Assembly: GCF_009917525.1 (NCBI RefSeq) | Contig: NZ_QZDU01000001.1 | Location: 434,001-498,000, forward strand | Origin: Acutalibacter sp. 1XD8-36 | GTDB lineage: Bacteria; Bacillota; Clostridia; Oscillospirales; Acutalibacteraceae | Direction of reading: 5' to 3' | DNA: 64,000 nucleotides | Part shown: positions 44,856 through 52,504 of the stretch, one piece after another | How positions within the stretch are numbered: the stretch's first letter is position 1 | Layout of the letters: every line of letters starts with the position of its first letter | Notes under the pieces: model-generated | Databases searched by the model: none | The model's input: the letters and a program-made list of their open reading frames with translations, nothing else | Told to the model about the DNA's origin: nothing | Made by a program: the position numbers and the translations under genes

Positions 44856-46031
44856 CTACTTTTTGGAGGCCTCAACTATGTCCTTATATTCCTCCCAGTA
44901 CGGTGAGCCCTCCTCGAACATGAAGGCGCTCATACGCTTCGCCGCGTTCTCCAAATTATACACCAGGTCGTACTCAATATCCTGTAGGTCCGTCTCTGCG
45001 TCGGGGTCCGGCACGGATATGCGCTCCACAGAAAGGTCAGTGGCGAGTATGGGGAGCATTCCTATTATATCATTAATAGAGAGGCTCGTATCCACATATG
45101 GGGCCAGCTTCTTTACCAGATTCGGGTACTCGGCCATGCCGAAGTTCTTCACCCGGCTTATCAAAGCGGTGAGCACCTTCTGCTGGCGTTCAACCCGCCC
45201 AAAGTCGCTTCCTATATTTCTTATGCGCCCATAGGACACCGCCTGGTTGCCGTTTAAGAGATAGGTATCTACGTCACCGGTGGCGTACATAAAGTCGCTG
45301 TCTACCACCTGGGGGTAGTTTGTATTTTCAATTCCGTTATAGTAGTCCTGGTTTTTCTGGTCTTCAACCTCCCAGATAAGGTTGCGGAGATTCAGGTTTA
45401 TCTCGTCTATCTCGTCGGCAGTTACCTCCATCTCCACGCCCCCGAAGGCGTCGACGATAGCCGCCATATTCACAAAGTTTATGGTCACATAGTCCTCAAT
45501 GCGCAGGCCGAAGTTCTGATTTAAGGTACGTATGGCAAGCTCCGGGCCTCCCCAGGAGTAGGCAGCGTTCATCTTGGTATTGGTATTATAGTATGCTCCG
45601 CCGTAGCCATCGCCCTCAATATAGACCAGGCTGTCCCTGAGAATAGAGGTCATCTTTACAGTATCGTGCTTATTGTCAACGGTGAGTATCATGGTGACGT
45701 CTGAGAGCCCCCTGAACTCGCTGTTTCTGGAGTCCACGCCGAACATGGCGATATTTACAATGCTGTCATCCTGGGCATAGTCTACCACCGGGTTATCGTT
45801 GATACCCAGAAGGGCCGGGTCCTTGGTGATGGTGGTGGTGCTCAGCTCGCTGATAACATCCATCGATATGTATATCAGCGCCGAGCCGAACAGTATCATT
45901 ATAACGCACAGCAAACACGCCACGCACTGGAGCGCAATCCTCACCCTGCGGCCCTTGCGCCGCTTCTTGCCTTCACCGTTTGAATAGCTGGAAACATCCT
46001 GAAAGGCCTGTTCATTTCTTCTCTTTGCCAT
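44856..46031 (-). CDS. LytR-CpsA-Psr (LCP) family ligase 2
   Basis: A second LCP ligase, 391 residues from the start chosen at 46031 (GGGGAGGACCCTA upstream). Short basic tail with FQDVSSYS (10-17), membrane segment 32-57, then the LCP domain with IAMFGVDSRNSEFRGLSDVT, MTSILRDSLVYI and WGGPELAIRTLNQNFGL. The two LCP genes are tandem paralogs with clearly shared motif order. Its start overlaps the gtrA end by 20 bases. Confidence 0.92.
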   Translation of the reverse strand: MAKRRNEQAFQDVSSYSNGEGKKRRKGRRVRIALQCVACLLCVIMILFGSALIYISMDVISELSTTTITKDPALLGINDNPVVDYAQDDSIVNIAMFGVDSRNSEFRGLSDVTMILTVDNKHDTVKMTSILRDSLVYIEGDGYGGAYYNTNTKMNAAYSWGGPELAIRTLNQNFGLRIEDYVTINFVNMAAIVDAFGGVEMEVTADEIDEINLNLRNLIWEVEDQKNQDYYNGIENTNYPQVVDSDFMYATGDVDTYLLNGNQAVSYGRIRNIGSDFGRVERQQKVLTALISRVKNFGMAEYPNLVKKLAPYVDTSLSINDIIGMLPILATDLSVERISVPDPDAETDLQDIEYDLVYNLENAAKRMSAFMFEEGSPYWEEYKDIVEASKK

Positions 46032-46461
46032 TAGGGTCCTCCCCGCCGCCCTCATGCCCCGAGCTGCGGAACACAAAGAGCTTGCTGAAAATGTAGTTTG
46101 CGATGATTACCAGCACGCTGGCTATCACCTTTATAAGCTTGTCGTTCACATGCAACAGGTCCACTCCCACGAACATCACAAGCATGTTCAGCAGCAGCGA
46201 CGCTCCTCTGGCCCCGAAAAACTTAGCCATTTCCAGGGCCACCGCCCCGGCCCCCCGCACCCTGCTCTCAAAGACAAAGCGCCGGTTAGTCACGTAGGCG
46301 AAGAGTATTGACAGCACCTGGGATAAAAACGCCGCCGTCATGTAGGGCACGTGCATAAGGTCCGTCATGAGCCAGTAGCTCACCCAGTCCACCAGTGTGG
46401 TGAGCCCGCCGAAGAACACGTAAAGTATTAGCTCGCGGTACTTTTTAAAGAGTGTTCGCAC
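46012..46461 (-). CDS. GtrA-family membrane protein
   Basis: A 149-residue protein with four membrane segments and a basic N-terminus (KKYRELILYVFFGGLTTLVDW), the typical GtrA start. GtrA proteins take part in cell-surface glycosylation, thought to help flip or present lipid-linked sugars. A second box is FLSQVLSILFAYVTNRRFVF. The C-terminus is Gly/Glu-rich and overlaps the start of the LCP gene. First gene of an operon with two LCP genes and the nucleotidyltransferase. Confidence 0.9.
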   Translation of the reverse strand: MRTLFKKYRELILYVFFGGLTTLVDWVSYWLMTDLMHVPYMTAAFLSQVLSILFAYVTNRRFVFESRVRGAGAVALEMAKFFGARGASLLLNMLVMFVGVDLLHVNDKLIKVIASVLVIIANYIFSKLFVFRSSGHEGGGEDPNGKEKK

Positions 46462-46563
46462 CTTTGCCGCCTCCTTAGGAAATAACCCCTGGCAGATATA
46501 GCTTGCCCGGAATCTGAGAGAAAAAACGCCCCGGAGCCTGTCCCTGCATGATATAACCGGTAT

Positions 46564-46592
46564 ATTATAACTCTTTTTCCCAAAAAATGCAA
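46564..46592 (-). promoter_or_regulatory. Promoter of the gtrA-LCP operon
   Basis: Minus strand TTGCAT (46587-46592), 17-base spacer, TATAAT (46564-46569), leaving a leader of about 95 bases. Confidence 0.65.
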
Positions 46593-46642
46593 GTGCTGTG
46601 ATTTGGATGGGGCCGGCCTTTTCCTTAAGAACAGTCGAGAAA

Positions 46643-46670
46643 CAAAAAACCGCCCGGAAAACCGGACGGC
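46643..46670 (-). terminator. Terminator of the HD-domain gene
   Basis: Minus strand CCGTCCGG - TTTT - CCGGGCGG followed by TTTTTTG (stem 46650-46657 and 46662-46669, one mismatch). Confidence 0.8.
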
Positions 46671-46679
46671 AAAATCCAT

Positions 46680-47162
46680 CTATACCCTCCCCGCAAGCTT
46701 TGGGTAGGGCCGCTTTCTCTTGAAGAACTCATACACCGAGCAGCCCTTATCCACCAGTGTGACTACCGCGCCCTCACGATACTTTGGGGGACGGGGTGTC
46801 AGTGGAAACATGTGGGTACGTATTATGTCCGCCTCAATGCCTGTGAGCTCCAGCTCCTTCGAGGCGTTGCGCCAGGCTATGTCAGGGTGGCGGGACCAGT
46901 GCTTTTTATGGGCAGGGTCGCCGTCCTGGGCGTCATAGAAGAAGTAGTCGTGAAAAAGGGCTCCCCTTGTCATATCCCGCATATGGAACCTTCCGCCCAG
47001 CAGTGCCGCCAGACGGCAGCTATAATATGCAACAGCCACGCTGTGCAGCAGCCGGCAGGTATTCCCATGCTGAGGGTATCCAGCCATGCTCCCCAAATTG
47101 GAGCCGCTGATAAGGTCGGTGTAGTGACGCCAGAAAGCGTCGGAGTCCCAGTGTTTTGCCAT
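46680..47162 (-). CDS. HD-domain protein
   Basis: A 160-residue cytoplasmic protein of the HD metal-dependent phosphohydrolase superfamily. The metal motif HD is in RGALFHDYFFYD (H71-D72 region), with an upstream His in LLHSVAVAYYSC and later HPD and DIIRTHMFPL. The substrate is unknown. It is monocistronic, with its own promoter and terminator. Confidence 0.75.
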   Translation of the reverse strand: MAKHWDSDAFWRHYTDLISGSNLGSMAGYPQHGNTCRLLHSVAVAYYSCRLAALLGGRFHMRDMTRGALFHDYFFYDAQDGDPAHKKHWSRHPDIAWRNASKELELTGIEADIIRTHMFPLTPRPPKYREGAVVTLVDKGCSVYEFFKRKRPYPKLAGRV

Positions 47163-47196
47163 TCAGATGCCTCCTGAAATATGGTATATATTTTAT

Positions 47197-47225
47197 ATTA
47201 TACAGCATATCCAGCGGAAATTCAA
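47197..47225 (-). promoter_or_regulatory. Promoter of the HD-domain gene
   Basis: Minus strand TTGAAT (47220-47225), 17-base spacer, TATAAT (47197-47202). It lies only 35 bases beyond the hairpin that ends the RNA locus upstream. Confidence 0.7.
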
Positions 47226-47259
47226 GGTGAACTTTCTGGAAAACGGATAAAAATGCAAA

Positions 47260-47837
47260 TGAGAAAGGTCCCCGGTAGCGACCCGGGGACCTCTTATTTA
47301 TCGATGAAGTTTAACACTTTCTGTGAACTTTTCAAAGAACACTCAACAGCCCATTGGTATATCTTCCTTTTCCGGCATATCTGTACTAATCCATCCGCCC
47401 GCATTTTTATTTTTGATTCGCTTTGTTAAGCTATGTAATTTGCGGAACCCGATTAGGTCTATGCCTGCTGGTCATTGCGGGACTTTAATATGTCCAACTA
47501 TATATTGACCTGCCTTTCTTATGTTCTGTTGTTTGGGGCTTCATCTATATTCATTTGCGGGCCACGAGCCCGCCGTGCTGTGATTCGATACTGTTGTCCA
47601 TTGGACTCGCCCGCCTTTCCGTCAATGATTTTGCCGCCTTACTGGCTGCCGCCTGCATCCGGCCTTATCTTTCACTCCATCCTGGAGCTACCTGCCGGTC
47701 TTTTCTTTTGCCCTGCGGCTGATTTCCTCTCCCCACCGTTTTCACTGAGCTTTTGGGCTTTACCATTTACAGCTCGCTACTTCCGATCCATCCGGCCTGC
47801 AACTGACTTGAAGATTTTGTATATCTTCTTTTGTTGT
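47260..47837 (-). ncRNA. Candidate large structured RNA of about 570 nt, family unknown
   Basis: A gene-free locus with a perfect promoter (47844-47872) and a strong hairpin at its end (47266-47292). The minus strand is rich in A-loops and short GC stems, as in structured RNA. Stems I can place: 47810-47815 with 47823-47828; 47675-47679 with 47683-47687; 47596-47599 with 47603-47606; 47557-47562 with 47568-47573; 47470-47474 with 47506-47510, enclosing 47480-47483 with 47492-47495. The longest open frames are on the wrong strand and have no ribosome site. It is not RNase P RNA, tmRNA or SRP RNA: their conserved cores are absent. The length is that of ornate large RNAs such as ROOL or OLE, but I cannot confirm a match. 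Confidence 0.6.
47266..47292 (-). terminator. Terminator hairpin of the large RNA
   Basis: A 10-bp stem AGGTCCCCGG (complement of 47283-47292) with CCGGGGACCT (complement of 47266-47275), loop of 7, followed on the minus strand by TTTCTCATTTGC. The U tract is imperfect. Confidence 0.65.
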
Positions 47838-47843
47838 GGCTTA

Positions 47844-47872
47844 ATTATACACCGTCCTCACGGATTTGTCAA
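47844..47872 (-). promoter_or_regulatory. Perfect consensus promoter of the large RNA
   Basis: Minus strand TTGACA (47867-47872), 17-base spacer, TATAAT (47844-47849). Both hexamers and the spacing are ideal, the strongest promoter in the window; no coding sequence lies downstream for 675 bases. Confidence 0.85.
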
Positions 47873-47983
47873 TAGCTTTTTTAAAATATTTTGAAAAATT
47901 TCTGCCAGATATTACAAAGCTCTCAGGACACGGCTATTTTGCAGGGAATTTGGGCAAATTATCTCACGGCGGCAAAATTCAGC

Positions 47984-48012
47984 TTGACTTTCCGGAGGTT
48001 TTTATGTACAAT
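47984..48012 (+). promoter_or_regulatory. Promoter of the DUF1292 gene
   Basis: TTGACT (47984-47989), 17-base spacer, TACAAT (48007-48012), about 20 bases before the ribosome site. Confidence 0.65.
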
Positions 48013-48038
48013 AGGCGTATCGGAAAGGAGCTGTTACT

Positions 48039-48338
48039 TTGGATACTGGATTTGAAGCAGACCTCATCACCCTCATAGACGACGAGGGCCAGGAGCATGA
48101 GTTTGAAATTATTGACGAGTTGGAGACTGACGACGGCCACTTTATGGCTCTGGTCCCCACCCGGCAGGACCCTGAGGATATGGCCTCGGACGCCGAGACC
48201 TACTATATCTTCGAGGTCATAGAGGAGGACGGCGAAGAGCAGCTCCAGGAGCTTGAGGACGACGAGCTTTTGGATAGGCTGGCTGAAATCTTCGAGACCC
48301 GCTTCAACGAGGCCTATTACGACGAGCCTGAGGAGTAA
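48039..48338 (+). CDS. DUF1292 acidic small protein
   Basis: A 99-residue very acidic protein of the DUF1292 family, common in Firmicutes and of unknown function. It has the family order: LITLIDDEGQEHEFEIIDELE, then YYIFEVIEEDGEEQLQELEDDELLDRLAEIFETRF. It starts at TTG 48039, 8 bases after GGAAAGGAG. In many Firmicutes this gene lies near ruvX, which is not seen here. It is followed by a candidate 6S RNA on the same strand. Confidence 0.85.
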   Translation: MDTGFEADLITLIDDEGQEHEFEIIDELETDDGHFMALVPTRQDPEDMASDAETYYIFEVIEEDGEEQLQELEDDELLDRLAEIFETRFNEAYYDEPEE

Positions 48339-48396
48339 AGGCAAGCTCCTCACATCAACCTGCTTGATGCGCGAATTGTGCACATATAACCCTACA

Positions 48397-48603
48397 CTCA
48401 TCAATTAGGGAGCCCCCCTCCGCCTGCGGATTGCAGACCTCCCGGCCCGGCTTTGACCGCGGCTGGAAGAAGGGAGCGTGAACCATGCGGGAGGGCACCC
48501 ACCTGTTTCCTTTGTAGGCAGGTTATTGAGACGCACATTACGGTCAAGCGGGTTTTCTTGCAAACTAAAGCCCACCGTTCTCAGCTGAACGGCGGGCCTT
48601 TTT
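48397..48603 (+). ncRNA. ssrS: Candidate 6S RNA (SsrS)
   Basis: An untranslated stretch of about 205 bases with its own possible promoter (TTGATG 48364-48369, TATAAC 48385-48390, short 15-base spacer) and a good terminator. Paired elements: CTGC/GCAG at 48424-48436; CCTCCCG (48438-48444) with CGGGAGG (48488-48494), enclosing the bulged region; ACCTG (48501-48505) with CAGGT (48519-48523). The GTGAACCATGCGGGAGGGCA and CACCCACCTG stretches recall 6S RNAs of Clostridia, which bind RNA polymerase and mimic an open promoter. The assignment is from memory of that pattern, so moderate. The gene upstream is DUF1292; the minus-strand nucleoside hydrolase follows. Confidence 0.55.
48570..48603. terminator. 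Bidirectional terminator after the candidate 6S RNA
   Basis: GCCCACCGTTC (48570-48580) pairs with GAACGGCGGGC (48587-48597), one mismatch, then CTTTTT on the plus strand. From the minus strand it lies 16 bases past the nucleoside hydrolase stop and is followed by TTTAGTTT. Confidence 0.85.
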
Positions 48604-48618
48604 GTGTGGTTTTTAAGC

Positions 48619-49524
48619 TCAGTCCGTGAGCTTTTTAAACAGGTCCGTGAGCAGGGCGTCCCGGTTGATATGGTAGACGTACCGCATAAGGTGCGCCGTG
48701 GGGCAGCGCTCGTACTGTCCGTCATAAGCAGGCAGGCTCACCGGCTGCAGGCGCGAGAGCATGAAACGGTCATCCCGGTTTAAGAGCCAGGCCACCGCCG
48801 TCACGTCCCAGATAACACGGCTCCAGGCTGTACCGGAGGCGTAGCTCTCTGCGGCCTCTATGGTGTTGCGGCAGAGGTAGTCGGCAAGGGGATTTTTGCC
48901 CTTGAGCCAATACTCAAGCTCCGGGCGGCTGGTGGAGAAAGATGTCACCACGCCGTAGCAGGGGAGCTGTATAAAGGGCACCCCGCTGCCCATTACCACC
49001 CTGGCGGCGGCAACATCCTGTATTAGGTTGAACTCCTTAGTGTCATGGAAGTCCATGCCGTGACCCCCCAGCCAGGACACAACTATGCGGTCCTTTATAC
49101 TTGGGTCCATAAGCAGGGCTGAGGCTATATTTGTAATTGCGCCTATAGCTACAACGTAGAGTGGCCGCTCCGGGCTATACTCCTTTGCCCTGCGGCAGAG
49201 GTCCTTGGCGGCGGGGGATTTTACCGGCGTGCCCTCGTCGGGCAGATACTCCGGCGAGCCCTTATAGACCTCGGCCCTCTCCCCTAGCAGCTCCAGCACC
49301 TTGAATATCTCATCGTAGCTCTTGAGCATACCGTCCTCGGGGCCGGAGGAGTTCTCATTAAAGAATGGGGCGGCGTAAATGGCCTTAGTGCGCAGCTCCG
49401 GTGAGCGCATCATGTAGGCGATGGCGAACTGGTCGTCTATTTCGTTATAGGTGTCAGTGTCAAGCACCACATCTACAGGCCCCTCGGGTACGCCCAGCGC
49501 CCTAATAAGCTCACTCGAATTCAA
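48619..49524 (-). CDS. Inosine/uridine-preferring nucleoside hydrolase
   Basis: Hydrolyses the N-glycosidic bond of ribonucleosides to base and ribose. The 301 residues have the calcium-binding DTDTYNEIDDQ motif (22-32; usual DTDxGxDDA, so an extended variant) and the downstream GAITNIASALL and GGHGMDFHDTKEFNLIQDVAAA. The DxDxYNEIDDQ variant is common in a subgroup whose substrate is uncertain. It overlaps the oxidoreductase stop/start region by 14 bases and is second in that operon. Confidence 0.88.
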   Translation of the reverse strand: MNSSELIRALGVPEGPVDVVLDTDTYNEIDDQFAIAYMMRSPELRTKAIYAAPFFNENSSGPEDGMLKSYDEIFKVLELLGERAEVYKGSPEYLPDEGTPVKSPAAKDLCRRAKEYSPERPLYVVAIGAITNIASALLMDPSIKDRIVVSWLGGHGMDFHDTKEFNLIQDVAAARVVMGSGVPFIQLPCYGVVTSFSTSRPELEYWLKGKNPLADYLCRNTIEAAESYASGTAWSRVIWDVTAVAWLLNRDDRFMLSRLQPVSLPAYDGQYERCPTAHLMRYVYHINRDALLTDLFKKLTD

Positions 49525-50632
49525 CGGATGTACCTCTCCTGTCGGACTCCAGCGCGGCCTCCATCAGCTTCAGTATACGCAGGGCCTCCTCATTCTTCAC
49601 TATCTGTTCGCCCTGTCCCAGCACAACGTCGCAGACATTGGAATAGAGCTCGTTGCGGTCATAGGTAAAGTCCGGCAGAGGCATATCGTCCATGGTGTCG
49701 CTGCTGCGGGGGGCCATGGTCTTGGAGAGGCCCTCGCCCATGAGGATTGGGGTGGCGTCCTTGTCCTCCCAGCTGCGCAGGAGCACCATATGGCCCTTGT
49801 CCTGGAAATCCTGGATGATAGCGGTGCCCTTGGTGCCGGTCATGTACCAGTGGGGCAGGCCGATGAAGTTGCAGGTGCCAACTTCCACTGTGGCGGTAAT
49901 GCCGCTCTCGAAGGTCATATTCATAATGAAGCCGTCGTCGACCTCGTCGTTGGTGACATGGGTCATACGGGCATAGACAGTCTTTATCTTCCCGGGAATC
50001 ATCATCACCATGCGGTCCAGCAGGTGCACGCCCCAGTCGAACATCATGCCGCCGCCCTTTTCCTTAATGCCGCGCCAGTCGCCGGGTATGCCGCGGCTGC
50101 CGTGGTAGCGGGACTCTATATGGAACACCTCGCCCAGGGTCTTCTCCTCAAAAAGCTTCTTCATAGTGAGGTAGTCCTTGTCCCAGCGGCGGTTCTGCCG
50201 GGGATAGAACACCTTGCCGGTCTCCTTTGCAACCTCAAGCACATCCTCAAAGTCCTTGCTGTTCATCATAACCGGCTTCTCACAGAGCACATGCTTGCCG
50301 GCCCTCATAGCCCTTATACTCAAATCCTTGTGGCTGTCGTTGGGCGTAGCTACCAGCACCACGTCCACCTGGGGGTCCTCAAGTATCTCCTCGAAGCTGT
50401 TATAGGTGTTAAAGCCCTGCCTGCGGGCCCATTCCTGGCGCTCCTCCTTCACATCAAAGGTGCCGGAGAGGGCCATCTTCGTCTTTAAATCGGTATCGCC
50501 GGGGGCAAGCTCGCGGCCCTTTGAGCCGTCGGTCATCCAGAGGGCCTGGCCGCTGCCTGTAGCAATGGCTACGGCGTGGCCGCCGCCCATGCCGCCGCAG
50601 CCCACGATAGCCACATTAACTATCTTTGACAT
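49511..50632 (-). CDS. Gfo/Idh/MocA-family oxidoreductase
   Basis: An NAD(P)-dependent sugar or inositol dehydrogenase-like protein, 373 residues. The Rossmann loop is VAIVGCGGMGGGHAVAI (6-22); LVATPNDSHKDLSIRAMRAGKHVLCEKP (about 90-118) carries the catalytic Lys of the EKP motif. The C-terminal domain has WGVHLLDRMVMMIPG. GGAGGAATGTACT precedes the chosen start at 50632. Next to a nucleoside hydrolase, it may handle the released sugar; inference only. Confidence 0.9.
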   Translation of the reverse strand: MSKIVNVAIVGCGGMGGGHAVAIATGSGQALWMTDGSKGRELAPGDTDLKTKMALSGTFDVKEERQEWARRQGFNTYNSFEEILEDPQVDVVLVATPNDSHKDLSIRAMRAGKHVLCEKPVMMNSKDFEDVLEVAKETGKVFYPRQNRRWDKDYLTMKKLFEEKTLGEVFHIESRYHGSRGIPGDWRGIKEKGGGMMFDWGVHLLDRMVMMIPGKIKTVYARMTHVTNDEVDDGFIMNMTFESGITATVEVGTCNFIGLPHWYMTGTKGTAIIQDFQDKGHMVLLRSWEDKDATPILMGEGLSKTMAPRSSDTMDDMPLPDFTYDRNELYSNVCDVVLGQGEQIVKNEEALRILKLMEAALESDRRGTSVEFE

Positions 50633-50667
50633 AGTACATTCCTCCATAATTTGTTTTTATTATAATA

Positions 50668-50693
50668 ATACCGGCCGGAAATTTGGCCGGTAT
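50668..50693 (-). promoter_or_regulatory. Hairpin in the leader of the oxidoreductase operon
   Basis: A perfect 9-bp stem ATACCGGCC (50668-50676) with GGCCGGTAT (50685-50693), loop 8. It lies after the mgtE stop, so it could end mgtE transcripts, but it also falls inside the transcript from the promoter at 50709-50737, and no clear U run follows (TATTATAATAA). Confidence 0.6.
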
Positions 50694-50708
50694 TTGGTGC
50701 TCGTTTTA

Positions 50709-50737
50709 ATTATATCATGGAAAAAAATATTGTGCAA
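50709..50737 (-). promoter_or_regulatory. Promoter of the oxidoreductase-nucleoside hydrolase operon
   Basis: Minus strand TTGCAC (50732-50737), 17-base spacer, TATAAT (50709-50714), between mgtE and the hairpin. Confidence 0.65.
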
Positions 50738-50749
50738 GAGGTAAAAGCC

Positions 50750-52108
50750 TTAAATTCCCAGAACTGCCTTGGCAACATTAAAGTAAATCATCAGCACAAC
50801 CGCGTCCACAATAGTGGTGATAAGCGGGCTTGCGGTAACAGTCGGGTCCAGCCCCAGGCGCTTTGCCAATATGGGCAGGCTGCTGCCCACCAGGTTTGCC
50901 ACCAGTATGGCTGCTACAAGGGTGACGCACACCACCGCCGCCACCGTAAGGGATACCCTGTCAATCACCAGCAGCTTCACAAAGTTAGCAAGGGCCAGCG
51001 TCCCGCCGCAGAGCATAGCCACGCTGCACTCCTTCAGCAGCACCTTCGGCACGTCCCTGTACTGTATCTCCCCTAAAGACAGCCCGCGGATTATGGTAGC
51101 CGAGCTCTGGCCCCCGGAGTTGCCGCCGGTGTCCATTAGCATGGGTATGAAGTTTGTGAGCACCATGCTGGCAGCCAGCGCCCCTTCAAAGGAGGCCAGT
51201 ATGCCGCTTGTAAATGTGGCGGATATCATAAGGAACAGAAGCCAGGGCACGCGCTTTCGCCAAGTGGCGAACACGCCGGTTTTCATATACGGCCTGTCTG
51301 ACGGGGCAATAGCCGCCATCTTCTCGATATCCTCGGTGGCCTCCTCCTGGATAACGTCAATGGCGTCGTCAACGGTGACTATGCCCACCAGCCGCCCCTC
51401 AGCGTCCACAACCGGCAGGGCCAGGAAGTCGTACTTGCTCAGAGCCCTTGCGGCCTCCTCCTGGTCGGTGTGGGTGCTGACGTACTTTATATTGGTCTCC
51501 ATTATATTGCGGATGACCTCGTCTTTTTTTGCCAGCAGCAAATCTTTTACTGTAACTATACCCAGGAGCTTCCTCCTGCTGTCGGTGACATAGCAGGTAT
51601 AGATGGTCTCCTTCTCCACCCCCGTACGGCGTATGCGCTCGAAGGCCTGCTCTACGGTCATACCCCGCTTTAAATCCACGTACTCCATGGTCATGATACT
51701 CCCGGCGCTGTCCCTTGGGTAGTTCAGCACCTGGTTTATCATCCGGCGGGTCTCGCTGTCCACGTGGCGCAGTATCTTCTTTACCACGTTGGCGGGCATT
51801 TCCTCTATCATGTCTACCGTGTCGTCCAAGAACAGCTGCTCCATCACCTCGTCCAGCTCCCGGTCGCTGAAGCCCCGCACCAGGACCTCCTGGCTCTCCG
51901 GGGACATATAGGCGAAGGTATCAGCCGCCAGCTCCTTTGGCAGCAGCCGGAACATAAGGGGCATTTTCTGCTCTTGAAGCTCGTCCAGAAACACGGCGGC
52001 ATCGGCAGGGTTCATATCCTTCACCATAGCCCCCGCCTCACTGAATTTCCTCTCCTCCAGCAGCCCTTCAAGCCGCCGGAGCTGTTCTGTCATCCTATCG
52101 TTTTCCAT
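50750..52108 (-). CDS. mgtE: Magnesium transporter MgtE
   Basis: Mg2+-gated Mg2+ channel in the membrane, 452 residues. Order: N-terminal helical superhelix domain (about 1-130, MNPADAAVFLDELQEQK), two CBS domains (about 135-255) with GIVTVKDLLLA and VGIVTVDDAIDVIQEE, a plug helix (EEATEDIEKMA), and five membrane segments (from about 283), with the family box NFIPMLMDTGGNSGGQSS near 320. Start after GGAGGTACACACCG. A long leader precedes it on the minus strand (see 52200-52400). It is followed by the hairpin at 50668. Confidence 0.95.
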   Translation of the reverse strand: MENDRMTEQLRRLEGLLEERKFSEAGAMVKDMNPADAAVFLDELQEQKMPLMFRLLPKELAADTFAYMSPESQEVLVRGFSDRELDEVMEQLFLDDTVDMIEEMPANVVKKILRHVDSETRRMINQVLNYPRDSAGSIMTMEYVDLKRGMTVEQAFERIRRTGVEKETIYTCYVTDSRRKLLGIVTVKDLLLAKKDEVIRNIMETNIKYVSTHTDQEEAARALSKYDFLALPVVDAEGRLVGIVTVDDAIDVIQEEATEDIEKMAAIAPSDRPYMKTGVFATWRKRVPWLLFLMISATFTSGILASFEGALAASMVLTNFIPMLMDTGGNSGGQSSATIIRGLSLGEIQYRDVPKVLLKECSVAMLCGGTLALANFVKLLVIDRVSLTVAAVVCVTLVAAILVANLVGSSLPILAKRLGLDPTVTASPLITTIVDAVVLMIYFNVAKAVLGI

Positions 52109-52199
52109 CGGTGTGTACCTCCTTCATTTTTTAGAGTAAAATGAGAAGCATACAGCACCGGCCCCGCAGGAGCCATTAAGCCGCGCCCGCGAATCAGCA

Positions 52200-52400
52200 C
52201 GTTTTTACTAGATATATGTTGACAAGCGAGCCGCTGGAAGGTTCTCGGGGTTCAGCGCTGTCATTACTTCGTGGACCGTTCACCTGGCTCACCTCTGCTT
52301 TATCTGGATTTGGGGCCGCGCCCCATACATATTATAGATTACCCGGTTTTCGGGAAAAAGTCAAGCATCATATTTGGGGCGCCAGTATTTTCCTTGAGGC
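52200..52400 (-). promoter_or_regulatory. Possible structured leader of mgtE
   Basis: A GC-rich stretch between mgtE and mgtC with several inverted repeats: GGGGC-CGC-GCCCC (about 52312-52325), CCCG-GTTTT-CGGG (about 52351-52363) and, on the minus strand, GAGCC ... GGCTC enclosing AGGT ... ACCTT (about 52226-52294). The mgtC promoter (52446) lies outside it, so it belongs to mgtE if transcribed. It does not fit the M-box consensus I know. A TTGACT at about 52365-52370 could be its -35 box. Confidence 0.35.
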
Positions 52401-52445
52401 TGTAATAAGAGGAACAAATTGATACCCGGCTTTAGAATATGCTAC

Positions 52446-52474
52446 TTGAAATACGACGTGAATATGTGTACAAT
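52446..52474 (+). promoter_or_regulatory. Promoter of the mgtC-like gene
   Basis: TTGAAA (52446-52451), 17-base spacer, TACAAT (52469-52474), then a short leader with AAGGAG. Confidence 0.7.
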
Positions 52475-52504
52475 AATGGGAAATACCCTCAAGGAGCGTT
52501 TATC

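Noticed and set aside
47260-47837. RNase P RNA, tmRNA or SRP RNA
   Set aside because: The GAGGAAAGTCC-type core of RNase P, the tRNA-like ends and tag frame of tmRNA, and the GGAAG/GCAGCC core of SRP RNA are all absent.
47475-47894. Open frame of 139 residues on the plus strand across the RNA locus
   Set aside because: No ribosome site, odd composition (many Cys, Phe, Pro), and the opposite strand carries a perfect promoter, stems and an end hairpin, so it is a chance frame.
52109-52400. M-box (ykoK) riboswitch before mgtE
   Set aside because: I looked for the conserved GGTGAGGCTCC and GCTGC blocks in order; only AGGTGAG is present and the rest does not follow, so I list the region as an unassigned leader.
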